Below the pieces are notes generated by a model. The model saw nothing but the letters and a program-made list of their open reading frames with translations, ran no database searches and was not told the DNA's origin. From an uncultured Acetatifactor sp. (GTDB lineage Bacteria > Bacillota > Clostridia > Lachnospirales > Lachnospiraceae), in assembly GCA_947594835.1 (NCBI GenBank), contig CANQEH010000001.1, positions 62,001 to 126,000 on the forward strand: 64,000 nucleotides of DNA. Direction: 5' to 3'. This document shows, one piece after another, positions 8,648-17,413 of this stretch (position 1 is the stretch's first letter; each line of letters opens with the position of its first letter). Both the position numbers and the translations under genes were made by a program.

Positions 8648-9910
8648 ATGGGCAAACCCACCTACCTTGATCTGCTGAGATGTAAAAATTATCGGACGCT
8701 GCTTTCCGCCAACTTCATCAACCGTCTGGGGGATGCGATAGACACGCTGGCGTTTACCTGGATTGTCTATTCCTTTACCGGGGAGGGGACATGGGCGGCC
8801 ATTCTGTTTGCTGTGAATAAAATTCCTTCAGTGGCGCTATTGCCCTTTGCTGGCGCTATGGTGGAAAAGCTGAAAAAGAAAAACACCATGATGGTCTGCG
8901 ACGTCATCCGATGTGTTTTGGTTCTGGCGCTGATTCTGGTGATGGGGGCGGGCAGGCTTTCGGTTCCGGCGCTGGCAGCGTTTACCTTTTTGATCTCTGT
9001 CGCGGAGGCATTCCGAATCCCTGCCAGCACCTCTTTTCTCACACAGCTTCTGAACCGGGAGATGTTGGATCGGGGAGTCATGCTGAATGTGGTGATCACT
9101 ACGCTTGTGGAGATAGGAGGGGCTGCGGCGGGAGGACTTCTGATCAGCGGCTTTGGGGCACAGGCAGCCCTGGCGGCAGATGTGCTCTCTTTTGTGCTCT
9201 CTATTTTGCTGATTGCATCCATCCGCCAGGAGGAGAACATCAGTACAGACATGAAAGAAGCCAGCAGCATACAGGTGTTAAAGGACGGTCTGATCTATAT
9301 TAGAAAAAATGTGATGCTCCTGTTCGTAATTGCCACTGTGGTACTGGCCAACGGGGTGATGAGTCCTATTGATTCCCTGCTTGCGGTGGTCGTGGTAGAT
9401 GTGTTTCACAGGGAAGCCGGTTATCTGTCGGTGCTAAAGGTTGTCCTGTCCGTGGGGATGCTTTTGGGCGGTATTTCATATCCGGCCCTGCGGGCCAGGA
9501 TCAAAGATGAAAAGTGGTATCTGGGCGCTTTCGTCTATATAGGACTCCTCTATTTCTATGTAGCAGGCTGCGGCAGCTGGCTGGGCACTTTTGGCGGAAG
9601 TCATGTGGTGATGGCGGGGCTTTACTTCCTGTACGGCATCGCCGCGTCATTTCTGGCAGCAGGCCTGGGAATCCAGCTTATGGAGAATGTACAGCAGGAG
9701 TATATGGCCCGGGTCAGCACGGTATATTCCGCCATTGCCTCGGCGGCTGTTCCTGCTGCGTCGGCTCTGGCCGGGCTGTTTTTGAAAAAATTTGCTCTGA
9801 CCTCTGTTTTCTTTGGGGCGGCCTTTGTGATTCTGGGGCTGGCTGTTGTATGGGAAGTCTTAAGAGGGATTTATGTGAAAGCTCCAAGAATTGAAGCAGC
9901 AGACAGTTGA
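8648..9910 (+). CDS. MFS transporter, twelve-helix multidrug/peptide exporter-like
   Basis: Polytopic membrane protein of about 420 residues with roughly 12 hydrophobic segments and the charged MFS loop (EKLKKKN) between helices 2 and 3. The start at 8648 is chosen because AAGGAG lies 9 nt upstream; the ORF track's 8624 ATG overlaps that site. It is clearly a paralogue of the MFS gene at 32699: both start with an INR-GD-ID-AFTWIVY block in helix 1 and PFAGA in helix 2. Family members export drugs or small molecules; the substrate here is unknown. An ABC exporter pair lies downstream. Confidence 0.82.
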   Translation: MGKPTYLDLLRCKNYRTLLSANFINRLGDAIDTLAFTWIVYSFTGEGTWAAILFAVNKIPSVALLPFAGAMVEKLKKKNTMMVCDVIRCVLVLALILVMGAGRLSVPALAAFTFLISVAEAFRIPASTSFLTQLLNREMLDRGVMLNVVITTLVEIGGAAAGGLLISGFGAQAALAADVLSFVLSILLIASIRQEENISTDMKEASSIQVLKDGLIYIRKNVMLLFVIATVVLANGVMSPIDSLLAVVVVDVFHREAGYLSVLKVVLSVGMLLGGISYPALRARIKDEKWYLGAFVYIGLLYFYVAGCGSWLGTFGGSHVVMAGLYFLYGIAASFLAAGLGIQLMENVQQEYMARVSTVYSAIASAAVPAASALAGLFLKKFALTSVFFGAAFVILGLAVVWEVLRGIYVKAPRIEAADS

Positions 9911-9926
9911 GCCTCTTTCCTGCCTG

Positions 9927-9966
9927 CGTTTAGCAAGGATGGCGGCTGTTGCTGAAAATATTTTCC
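9927..9966 (+). repeat. 40-bp direct repeat, copy 1 (left flank of ABC pair)
   Basis: Identical to 13810-13849 at 39 of 40 positions. It contains TTTAGCAAGGATGGCGGCTG and ends in the perfect palindrome GAAAATATTTTC. Copies bracket the two ABC genes. The remainder of the 9911-10211 gap is AT-rich with the hairpin at 10114 and no gene. Confidence 0.9.
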
Positions 9967-10113
9967 TGCGGGCAAAATGATTGCATTCGTATGAAAGTTA
10001 TGATATTTTGGAAAGTAATAAAAATACATCATATAGTTTACGACAAAAGGTACTGTGTAAATTTATTTTCATATGCTTTCAAATAGATATAGGCAAAAAT
10101 TAAGTCAGTAGAG

Positions 10114-10145
10114 AATCTGAGCAGCCGATAAACTGCTCAGATTTT
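10114..10145 (+). terminator. Hairpin with short T-run upstream of ABC operon
   Basis: Perfect 11-bp stem AATCTGAGCAG / CTGCTCAGATT with an 8-nt loop and TTTT directly after. It lies 67 bp before the ABC start. It could end transcription from the MFS gene or act as an attenuator for the ABC genes. Confidence 0.55.
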
Positions 10146-10211
10146 ACTGTATGTAAAATTACTACAAATTATGTATCATGTGGAATAGAAAAGGCAAATA
10201 AAAGTATAGAC

Positions 10212-11984
10212 ATGAGAAAAAGTGGAAGATTTAGTTATATCTTATTTTCATTTGGCAGTGCGCCGCGCCAGACGGTGCTGATGGTAGTGGTAAAAAGTGT
10301 GCTTTCTGTTTGTCCGGCGCTGTCTGCGCTTATTCTGGCGAGTTTTGTGGACGAAATCCTCGCATTGGGAAAGTGGAAGACAATATTGTTCTGGCTGTGT
10401 CTTATGTTGGGCATGGTCGGTTTTATGAAGGTGGGAGAAACGGTAGTGTCCTATATGGAAAGAGGGATCCGTATACGGAATGAAGCAAAGTTGCGAAACT
10501 TGATCTTCCAAAAGACAGAGAGACTTTCGTTCTGCGAGGTGGAAAAGGAAGAATGGCTCGCCTTGAGAAAGAGAATTATGCGGGATGTGGAAAATCGGGC
10601 TTCAGATGGACTTATGAATCAGATTGGGCTGTCTGCTTATGGAGTGAATATCATCAGCGTGGTAGCCGTCATCTCTTTTCACGTCTGGTGGATCGGCTTT
10701 GTTACGCTGCTTGTAGTTGGAATCCTGTTCTGGGTCTCAAAATCCCTGGGCCAGCAAAATTATGAGGCGTTTGAGGAGGCGGAAGAGTACAGGAGAAGAG
10801 CGGATTACCTCCACGGCATATTGACAGACAGAGAGTATGTCCAGGAGAAGACGATTTTTACGTATAAGGAGTTTGTACAAAACAGATGGCATCAGATATT
10901 TGAAAAAGCAAGAAGAATCGAGTATTGGGCACAAGTGAAGACTTTCTTGCAGGCAGGAGGTGTGAATCTGGTTACTTCTTTTTTGACCCTGGGCATCTGT
11001 GCCATCCTGTTGTTCCCTCTGACGGGAGGAAATATTTCTGCCGGAACTTATATGGCTCTTGTGTCGGCTGCATTTTCCTTAACGGAGGGGCTGGCGTGGG
11101 GGCTTTCAGGCGCGATGCAGGATCGGGAAGAGTACAGGCTGTATGGGGCTGACCTGGAGAAATTTCTACAATGGAAGGAAACAGAGACAGAACAAAAAGA
11201 AGGACAGCCAGTTCCCACGATCAACACTCTTGAGTTTCAGAATGTGTCTTTTCGATATCCCCAGGGCAAGACGGATGTTCTGCATCGTGTAAGCTTTCGG
11301 ATGGAGTGCGGGAAGCGTTATGTCCTGCTGGGGACAAATGGGGCGGGAAAGTCTACTCTTGTAAAGCTTCTGGCAGGACTATATACCAACTATGATGGGA
11401 AGATTTTGATAAACAGTACGGAACTGCGAAGCTATCCTATAGAGGAACTGCGCAGGCATATGGCGTTTGCCTTTCAAGACTTTTCCCACTACCAAGTGAG
11501 CGTTAAAGAATTTGTAAGTTTTTCGGAAGAGATGGGAAAGCATCGGGAGAAATTGGAGGATGTTCTGAAAACAGTAGGGCTTGATAGTAAAATAGAAAGC
11601 CTGTCTCTGGGGGTAGATACGCCTTTGGGCAAGATTCATGAAGAAGGAGTCGAGCTTTCGGGGGGAGAGTGGCAGCGTCTTATGATAGCCCGTAATATGC
11701 TGAAAAAAGCTGATGTGTTGGTGCTGGATGAACCGGCTGCTTCCTTAGATCCCATTGCCGAAAGGAATCTTTACCGGGAATATGAGACTTATCTGGGAGA
11801 ACGAAACGGGATATCCCTGATGATATCCCACAGGCTCGGATGTCTCAGCGGCGCAGACGAGATTTTTGTGCTGGATGAGGGGATGCTGAAGGAACAGGGG
11901 ACAAAGGAACAATTGCTGCAGGCGGGGGGATTATTATCAAAAATGTACGAGGAGCAGGAGGAATGGTATTGTGAAAAAAAGTAA
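10212..11984 (+). CDS. ABC exporter half-transporter (permease-ATPase), subunit A
   Basis: 590-residue fused ABC half-transporter: an N-terminal membrane domain of about six helices (to ~300) and a C-terminal nucleotide-binding domain. Visible motifs are Walker A GTNGAGKST, signature LSGGEWQR, Walker B VLVLDEPAAS and switch His in MISHRLGCL. The partner gene overlaps by 14 bp, pointing to a heterodimer of the type that exports peptides or drugs. No peptidase C39 domain is present. The upstream ribosome binding site is weak (AAAAGG is 17 nt away), so the exact start is less certain. Base composition is more AT-rich than the flanking housekeeping genes. Confidence 0.88.
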   Translation: MRKSGRFSYILFSFGSAPRQTVLMVVVKSVLSVCPALSALILASFVDEILALGKWKTILFWLCLMLGMVGFMKVGETVVSYMERGIRIRNEAKLRNLIFQKTERLSFCEVEKEEWLALRKRIMRDVENRASDGLMNQIGLSAYGVNIISVVAVISFHVWWIGFVTLLVVGILFWVSKSLGQQNYEAFEEAEEYRRRADYLHGILTDREYVQEKTIFTYKEFVQNRWHQIFEKARRIEYWAQVKTFLQAGGVNLVTSFLTLGICAILLFPLTGGNISAGTYMALVSAAFSLTEGLAWGLSGAMQDREEYRLYGADLEKFLQWKETETEQKEGQPVPTINTLEFQNVSFRYPQGKTDVLHRVSFRMECGKRYVLLGTNGAGKSTLVKLLAGLYTNYDGKILINSTELRSYPIEELRRHMAFAFQDFSHYQVSVKEFVSFSEEMGKHREKLEDVLKTVGLDSKIESLSLGVDTPLGKIHEEGVELSGGEWQRLMIARNMLKKADVLVLDEPAASLDPIAERNLYREYETYLGERNGISLMISHRLGCLSGADEIFVLDEGMLKEQGTKEQLLQAGGLLSKMYEEQEEWYCEKK

Positions 11985-13734
11985 ATATTCTGTCGCTTTT
12001 ACTTTGAAACATACTGTGCCTGTAATCTTCCGGGTGGCTCCGAAAGAGTTTTGTATCCTGTATGGGCTGTTTTTTATGAACGGTGTGCTCATGGCAGTAG
12101 GCGCACCCTGCACGCAGTTTTTGTTTGACCGTGCCAGTATCTCGGTGGGAAATGTGAAAAACCTGCCTATGCTGGTCGGAGCAGTGTTTCTTTTGTTCGG
12201 AGTGAAACTGGCGGAGATGATTTCTTCCTATATGGCCAATTTCATGGGAGAGAGCTACGACATGAAAAGCTATGGCGTACTGTATAGGCAGTTGCAGGAT
12301 AAGGCCTGTCTGACAGATCCGCAATACTATGAAGATCCAGCTGTATTACTTGCTTTAAGCAGGGCAAGGGATGGCGTGCGTAGCGTTATCCGGACCGTGA
12401 ACGTTTTTATGGATATTATCCTAAATTATGCGGCTTATTTTCTGGTCATTCTTGTCTATTTTGTTTATTTGCATCCGGCGCTTTTACTGGTAATGGTCAT
12501 TATTTTTGCAACGGTTCTTCTGGAACAGAGGATCAAAGTGGAAATTTACGCAGAGGAAGAGGAGCAGGTGTCCAAGACTGCGCAAAAAATGAACTATTAC
12601 GATACTTGTATCTGCGACCGGGCTATGGCGAAAGAGACGCGCGTTCTGGGAATTGGCACTTTTTTCCTTAAGAAGCTGCACGATTGCATGAAGGCGGCGC
12701 AGGATGAACGGACAAGGAGCAATAAAAAAATTGCAAAAATATCCTTAATCTTAGATATCGGGTTACTCTTGGAATATGCGGCAATTGTTTCACTGATGCT
12801 TATACTGATGATGCAGGGCATACTGTCGGCCGGAGGTTTCGTGGCAATCTTTAAAGCTGTGGATGAAATATTCGATATGCTGGAAAATCTTCTAGGGGGG
12901 CGTCTAGGCGATTTCGCACAACATTATGGAAAAATAAACTGTTTTTTTGATTTTATGTATTGGGAGACATCCCAAGAGTCCAAAATAAGATACGAAACTC
13001 TGGACGTACAAGATGGCGGACTGATCCGGTTGAGCAAGGTATCCTATCAATATCCGACAAGCGGGCAGATCACGCTGAGGAACATAGATTTTACTATCCG
13101 CAAGGGAGAGACCATTGCTTTGGTCGGTGAAAACGGGTCTGGAAAGTCTACATTGGCAAAATTGCTGACAGGGATGCTTTCGCCTACGGAAGGAACCATT
13201 ATTTATGATGAGAGCCTGAGGGATCGAAAGAATAAAATGTCTGCCGTGTTTCAAAATTATAACCGGTATCCGTTTTCGGTAAAGGACAGTATCTGCTTCA
13301 ATGACAACTTTGTGGACGAAGGGGTCTTAGAGCAAGCTGTGCACGTTGCTGGATTGGCGATGAGGATTGCCGGGATGGAGGAAGGATTACAGACACAGCT
13401 GATGGTGGAGTTTGGAGGGGTTGACCTATCAGGGGGAGAATGGCAGAAGCTGGCAATCGCTCGAGCTCTGTATAAGGAACACTCGTTTCTTGTGTTAGAT
13501 GAACCTACATCTGCTGTGGATCCTCTGGCGGAAATTGAAATGTACAGGCAGATTGGGGAGATGGTCACAGATAAGACGGCCTTGATCATTACCCATCGTT
13601 TGGGCTGTATCAAACTGGCCGACCGGGTTCTGGTCTTAAAAAACGGTGAAATACAGGGATGTGACACACATGAGGAGTTGTTGCACTCCTGTAAATATTA
13701 TCAGCGGATGTGGAAGGATGGTGTGATGCAGTGA
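11971..13734 (+). CDS. ABC exporter half-transporter (permease-ATPase), subunit B
   Basis: 587-residue partner of the preceding gene: membrane domain then ATPase with Walker A VGENGSGKST, signature DLSGGEWQK, Walker B FLVLDEPTSAVD and H-loop ITHRLGCI. It starts with GTG inside the end of subunit A, behind an AGGAGGAA site, so the two are translationally coupled and probably form a heterodimeric exporter. Both subunits have intact catalytic Glu after Walker B, so neither ATP site is obviously degenerate. Substrate unknown; no precursor peptide was recognised beside it. Confidence 0.88.
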   Translation: MKKSKYSVAFTLKHTVPVIFRVAPKEFCILYGLFFMNGVLMAVGAPCTQFLFDRASISVGNVKNLPMLVGAVFLLFGVKLAEMISSYMANFMGESYDMKSYGVLYRQLQDKACLTDPQYYEDPAVLLALSRARDGVRSVIRTVNVFMDIILNYAAYFLVILVYFVYLHPALLLVMVIIFATVLLEQRIKVEIYAEEEEQVSKTAQKMNYYDTCICDRAMAKETRVLGIGTFFLKKLHDCMKAAQDERTRSNKKIAKISLILDIGLLLEYAAIVSLMLILMMQGILSAGGFVAIFKAVDEIFDMLENLLGGRLGDFAQHYGKINCFFDFMYWETSQESKIRYETLDVQDGGLIRLSKVSYQYPTSGQITLRNIDFTIRKGETIALVGENGSGKSTLAKLLTGMLSPTEGTIIYDESLRDRKNKMSAVFQNYNRYPFSVKDSICFNDNFVDEGVLEQAVHVAGLAMRIAGMEEGLQTQLMVEFGGVDLSGGEWQKLAIARALYKEHSFLVLDEPTSAVDPLAEIEMYRQIGEMVTDKTALIITHRLGCIKLADRVLVLKNGEIQGCDTHEELLHSCKYYQRMWKDGVMQ

Positions 13735-13809
13735 CAACAGGCCGGATCAGGCGGCTTGAAGCGAGATTTTTTCATCGTGTCTCGTCACGGGTTTCGGTCG
13801 GAATCTTGT

Positions 13810-13849
13810 CGTTTAGCAAGGATGGCGGCTGTTGATGAAAATATTTTCC
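13810..13849 (+). repeat. 40-bp direct repeat, copy 2 (right flank of ABC pair)
   Basis: Second copy of the 9927-9966 repeat with one mismatch (A for C in the middle). It sits about 20 bp upstream of the fba promoter -35 box. The surrounding 13735-13969 gap holds no convincing gene. Confidence 0.9.
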
Positions 13850-13869
13850 AGAAATGGCTATACGGATGC

Positions 13870-13898
13870 TTGCGCGGGGATATGCTTTGGGTTATAAT
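13870..13898 (+). promoter_or_regulatory. Predicted promoter of fba
   Basis: TTGCGC, 17-bp spacer, TATAAT. Predicted transcription start is about 65 bp before the aldolase ATG. Confidence 0.6.
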
Positions 13899-13969
13899 GG
13901 AACCCGTAAGGAATGTTCGGTCTGATAGCCGGTCAGAATCATATCATACTAGGAAAGGTGGTAAAGACA

Positions 13970-14938
13970 ATGCCATTAGTTACAACAAAGGAGATGTTTG
14001 AGAAGGCATACAACGGCGGTTATGCAGTTGGTGCGTTCAACGTCAACAACATGGAGATCGTACAGGGCATCACGGAAGCAGCCGGCGAGCTGAACAGCCC
14101 CGTGATCCTTCAGGTTTCCAAGGGCGCAAGAGCTTATGCGAACCACACCTATCTGGTGAAGCTGGTGGAAGCTGCAGTACAGGAAAATCCCCAGATCCCC
14201 ATCGCGTTGCATCTGGATCACGGCGATACCTTCGAGGTCTGCAAGTCCTGTATCGACGGCGGATTCACTTCCGTTATGATCGACGCGTCCTCCAAGCCTT
14301 TTGAGGAGAACATTGCCTTGACCAAGCAGGTGGTAGAATATGCGCACGCGCACGGCGTGGTAGTAGAGGCTGAACTGGGCACCCTGGCAGGCGTTGAGGA
14401 TGAGGTCTGCGTAGAGTCGGGCCATGAGTCCTATACCCGCCCGGAGGAAGTGGAGGAATTTGTCTCCAGAACAGGATGCGACTCCCTGGCGATTGCAATC
14501 GGCACATCCCATGGCGCTTATAAGTTTACCGCTGCACAGTGCACCAGAAATGCCGACGGCGTTCTGGTTCCCCCGCCCCTTCGTTTCGACGTGCTGGAGG
14601 AGTGCATCAAGCGTCTTCCCGGGTTCCCCATCGTGCTGCACGGCTCCTCTTCTGTGCCCCAGGATTTTGTGAAGATGGTGAACCAGTACGGCGGCAATAT
14701 GCCCGATGCAGTCGGCATCCCGGAGGAGCAGCTGCGCAGGGCCGCAGAACTTGCTGTCTGCAAGATTAACATCGATTCCGACATCCGTCTTGCCATGACA
14801 GGTACGATCCGCAAGTATTTTGCAGAGCATCCGGATCACTTTGATCCCCGGCAGTATCTCAAGCCTGCCCGCCAGGCCGTTAAGGAGATGGTGGCTCATA
14901 AGATCGTAAATGTCCTTGGCTCCAACGGGAAAGCATAA
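13970..14938 (+). CDS. fba: Class II fructose-1,6-bisphosphate aldolase
   Basis: Zinc-dependent glycolytic aldolase interconverting fructose-1,6-bisphosphate with glyceraldehyde-3-phosphate and dihydroxyacetone phosphate. Features: GAFNVNNMEI near the N-terminus, the zinc-binding HLDHGD near residue 83, EAELG, and VLHGSSSVP late in the chain. The start at 13970 (MPLVTTKEM) is preferred over the ORF-track start because it follows AGGAAAGGTGG and matches family N-termini; 322 residues. Monocistronic, with its own promoter and a strong terminator. Confidence 0.96.
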   Translation: MPLVTTKEMFEKAYNGGYAVGAFNVNNMEIVQGITEAAGELNSPVILQVSKGARAYANHTYLVKLVEAAVQENPQIPIALHLDHGDTFEVCKSCIDGGFTSVMIDASSKPFEENIALTKQVVEYAHAHGVVVEAELGTLAGVEDEVCVESGHESYTRPEEVEEFVSRTGCDSLAIAIGTSHGAYKFTAAQCTRNADGVLVPPPLRFDVLEECIKRLPGFPIVLHGSSSVPQDFVKMVNQYGGNMPDAVGIPEEQLRRAAELAVCKINIDSDIRLAMTGTIRKYFAEHPDHFDPRQYLKPARQAVKEMVAHKIVNVLGSNGKA

Positions 14939-14953
14939 AAGGAAGAACAAAGT

Positions 14954-14987
14954 CCCCCGGCTGTGGTGAAACAGCCGGGGGCTTTTT
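14954..14987 (+). terminator. Strong intrinsic terminator of fba
   Basis: Perfect 11-bp GC-rich stem CCCCCGGCTGT / ACAGCCGGGGG with a 6-nt loop, then C and TTTTT. Confidence 0.93.
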
Positions 14988-15025
14988 GTGTTCGTCCCTG
15001 GGGGAAAATTCCCCAGAAAGGGAGG

Positions 15026-15054
15026 ATGCCAAGGAATCAGGGATTCCTTGGCAT
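15026..15054. repeat. Perfect 13-bp inverted repeat
   Basis: ATGCCAAGGAATC and its exact complement separated by 3 nt, between fba and the convergent cyclophilin gene. The U-tract is poor in both directions (TTATTA on plus). It may be a secondary terminator between the convergent genes. Confidence 0.55.
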
Positions 15055-15221
15055 TTATTATGAAAAAGTTATTTGGTAAACAGTAACCTGCGGTTGGCTT
15101 TTGTGCGGCACTGCTCTTTTGTTATGGTCTTAGTATAGCCCAAAGAAATGTCTAAAAAATGTTGATTCATTGAAAAAAACTTGAATGATCTGTAAACAAA
15201 ATATGAACGGCATTTTGGGCT

Positions 15222-15743
15222 TTAGCACTTCTCCGGTTCTGGGTATTCCACGCCAAAGGTGTCCACCGTAACGCTTTCCATCACCTGGGGCTCTAAGGGC
15301 CTGTCGCTGTAATCCGTAGCGGTTTCGGCAATCTTGTTTACGACATCCATGCCCTCTATCACTTTTCCAAAAGCGGCGTAAGCGCCGTCCAGATGAGGGG
15401 CATTTTTGTGCATGATAAAGAACTGGGAACCGGCGGAGTCGGGCATCATGGAGCGGGCCATGGAGAGGACACCCTCCGTGTGCTTTAAGTCGTTGGATAC
15501 GCCGTTTTGTGCAAATTCGCCCTTGATCTGATAGCCGGGGCCGCCCATGCCGGTGCCGTCGGGACACCCGCCCTGAATCATAAAGCCTTTGATCACTCTG
15601 TGGAAGGTCAGGCCGTCATAAAACTTTTTCTGGATCAGACTGATGAAGTTGTTTACGGAGATGGGGGCCACATCGGGATAGAGCTCCAGACGGATGGAAT
15701 CTCCGCCTTTCATGGTAATGGTGACAATGGGATTTTTAGCCAT
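15222..15743 (-). CDS. Peptidyl-prolyl cis-trans isomerase, cyclophilin type
   Basis: Cytoplasmic cyclophilin that accelerates proline isomerisation in protein folding. 173 residues with the family landmarks FHRVIKGFMIQGG, GGPGYQIKGEF and GSQFFIMHKNAPHLDG. No signal peptide is present from the chosen start (MAKNPIV), which is preceded by AAAGGA; the ORF track extends upstream through AT-rich sequence with no domain. An in-frame ATG three codons earlier (MLAMAKN) is an alternative. Single gene transcribed opposite to its neighbours. Confidence 0.93.
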   Translation of the reverse strand: MAKNPIVTITMKGGDSIRLELYPDVAPISVNNFISLIQKKFYDGLTFHRVIKGFMIQGGCPDGTGMGGPGYQIKGEFAQNGVSNDLKHTEGVLSMARSMMPDSAGSQFFIMHKNAPHLDGAYAAFGKVIEGMDVVNKIAETATDYSDRPLEPQVMESVTVDTFGVEYPEPEKC

Positions 15744-15775
15744 AGCAAGCATCCTTTCTTCGTTTTGATAGAATG

Positions 15776-15804
15776 ATTGTACCGTAAATCTGCAGCGGCG
15801 TAAA
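15776..15804 (-). promoter_or_regulatory. Predicted promoter of the cyclophilin gene
   Basis: On the minus strand: TTTACG, 17-bp spacer, TACAAT, about 35 bp before the ATG. Confidence 0.5.
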
Positions 15805-16012
15805 GAGGTTTTCGGTACTTGTGGTTCCGCGTTGGAATATTGGAAACTGTTTTGCTCCGGGAGGGAATCTGCGCGGAGTTTGTAAGGAAGCGCAGGATAA
15901 GGGCAGACGGTTGACGGCTTGAAAAGTGATTTTGAATGCAAAATAGATCGACTGAAAAGCGATAAAGAAAAATCACTGAAAAGCGGAAAAGCAGTATAAC
16001 CGAAAAGGGAAC
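15805..16012. other. Intergenic stretch between cyclophilin and rpn genes
   Basis: No gene found. It contains two direct copies of CTGAAAAGCG about 25 bp apart (near 15951 and 15976) and related GAAAAG runs. Nothing else is supported; together with the two flanking promoters it forms a divergent promoter region. Confidence 0.4.
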
Positions 16013-16041
16013 TAGACAAGATAGTTTTTCTTTGCTATAAT
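16013..16041 (+). promoter_or_regulatory. Predicted promoter of rpn-like gene 1
   Basis: TAGACA, 17-bp spacer, TATAAT, giving a leader of about 87 nt before the ATG at 16135. Confidence 0.65.
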
Positions 16042-16134
16042 GATGCTGGATCTGAAAAACAAATCTTTCATTTTTCACGCAGTTCTGCGGAATTTTTCAC
16101 GACCAAAATTCATTTTCACAGGAGGAGTCTGCCT

Positions 16135-17100
16135 ATGACAGAAAAAAAGCCAAAAGCCCTATCCAACCGGGAGTTGAAATCCGATGTCTTTACTGCCGTT
16201 TTCAGCGAGCCTGAAAACGCCGCCATGTTGTATACTGCCCTTTCCGGCGAAGCGACAGCCCCGGAGGACATTGAAATTGCTACCCTGGAGGGTGTGCTGT
16301 TCCTGGCCCGGAAAAATGACCTGGGCTTTCTCGTAAAGGACAGAGTGCTTGTCATCAGCGAGCACCAATCCACCATCAACCCCAATATGCCCCTGCGGAG
16401 CATCCTGTACTATGGCCGCACCATGGAAAAACTATTGAAAAACCAGGATCTCTACCGGGAAAAGCTCATCCCCATCCCCACGCCGGAGTTCTATTTATTC
16501 TATAACGGTGCAAAGCCTGTACCTGAAGAAATAGTATTAAAACTTTCGGATGCATATATTGCAAAAACCAAAGAACCCATGCTAGAATTAAAAGTAAAGA
16601 TGATCAATATTAACCTCCCGGTGGGTCATAAGATCTTAGAGGAATGTATGCCGCTGTATGAATATTCCTGGTTTATCGAGCGGGTACGGCGTTACATGGA
16701 AGACGGGATGAACCGGGACACGGCGGTGACCCTTGCCATCAAGGACTGCATCCGGGAGGGGATCTTTGCAGAGTTTGTCACGAAGCATGGGACGGAGGTA
16801 GAGAATATGCTGTTTACCCAGTTTAACATGGACGACGCTTTGGCAGTGCGGTATGAGGAGGGCTTGGAGGATGGGATAGAGCGAGGGCTGGAGCGGGGGC
16901 TTACCCAGGGAAAACAGCAGCTTTTGATTCATCAGGTGTGCAGCAAGCTGCAAAAAGGAGACGCCCCGGAGAAGATCGCCGCTGACCTGCTGGCAGATGA
17001 GAATGAGATCGCCCGGATCTGCGAAGCTTATCAAGCCTGCGGGCCGGAGGAAGATACCGTCTATGAAAAGCTGGCGGGCAATCTGAGATGGCCGGAATAA
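16135..17100 (+). CDS. Rpn family recombination-promoting nuclease / PD-(D/E)XK transposase-like protein
   Basis: 321 residues of the Rpn (transposase_31-like) family, PD-(D/E)XK-fold DNA endonucleases that stimulate RecA-independent recombination in E. coli. Seen here: N-terminal KSDVFTAVF, then the nuclease core with acidic residues DLGFLVKDR and SEHQS, matching the D...ExQ arrangement. The C-terminal region carries charged G-rich repeats (GLEDGIERGLERGLTQG) like other family members. Strong site AGGAGGAG upstream of ATG. A 163-bp part of this gene (16609-16771) is duplicated just downstream in a broken copy. Confidence 0.82.
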   Translation: MTEKKPKALSNRELKSDVFTAVFSEPENAAMLYTALSGEATAPEDIEIATLEGVLFLARKNDLGFLVKDRVLVISEHQSTINPNMPLRSILYYGRTMEKLLKNQDLYREKLIPIPTPEFYLFYNGAKPVPEEIVLKLSDAYIAKTKEPMLELKVKMININLPVGHKILEECMPLYEYSWFIERVRRYMEDGMNRDTAVTLAIKDCIREGIFAEFVTKHGTEVENMLFTQFNMDDALAVRYEEGLEDGIERGLERGLTQGKQQLLIHQVCSKLQKGDAPEKIAADLLADENEIARICEAYQACGPEEDTVYEKLAGNLRWPE

Positions 17101-17397
17101 ATTAACCTCCCGGTGGGGCACAAGCTCCTGGGGGAATGTATGCCGCTGTATGAGGACTCCTGGTTTATCGAGCGGGTAAGGCGCTACATGGAAGACGGGA
17201 TGAACCGGGACACGGCGGTGACCCTTGCCATCAAGGACTGCATCCGGGAGGGAATCTTTGCGGAAAGAAAAGATACAGGCTTCCAGTCTGGTGGAGCGTG
17301 GCGCGTGGACAGCCATGGCTCCGATGCATATATTGCAAAAAGCCAAGGCCCCGTGTTAGAATGGAAAAGAGCGATGGATAAAAATCGCGACATTTAA
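17101..17397 (+). pseudogene. Scrambled remnant of an rpn-like gene
   Basis: Bases 17101-17263 are a close copy of 16609-16771 in the gene just upstream (INLPVGHK through GIFAE). The following part ends with SDAYIAK-, which matches residues that precede that block in the intact gene. So the segments are in permuted order. The ORF 17113-17397 (94 aa) has no nuclease core, no ribosome binding site and no start near a family N-terminus. Best read as debris from tandem duplication and deletion, or from an old second copy. Confidence 0.75.
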
Positions 17398-17413
17398 GGG
17401 CGGTCTGGAAAGC

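Noticed and set aside
13756-14001. 81-aa ORF before fba
   Set aside because: Contains the 40-bp repeat and fba promoter, no ribosome binding site, no homology.
15026-15054. Second functional terminator for fba
   Set aside because: Good stem but no T-run on either strand; listed as an inverted repeat only.
17113-17397. 94-aa ORF as a real gene
   Set aside because: It is a permuted fragment of the rpn gene; treated as a pseudogene.
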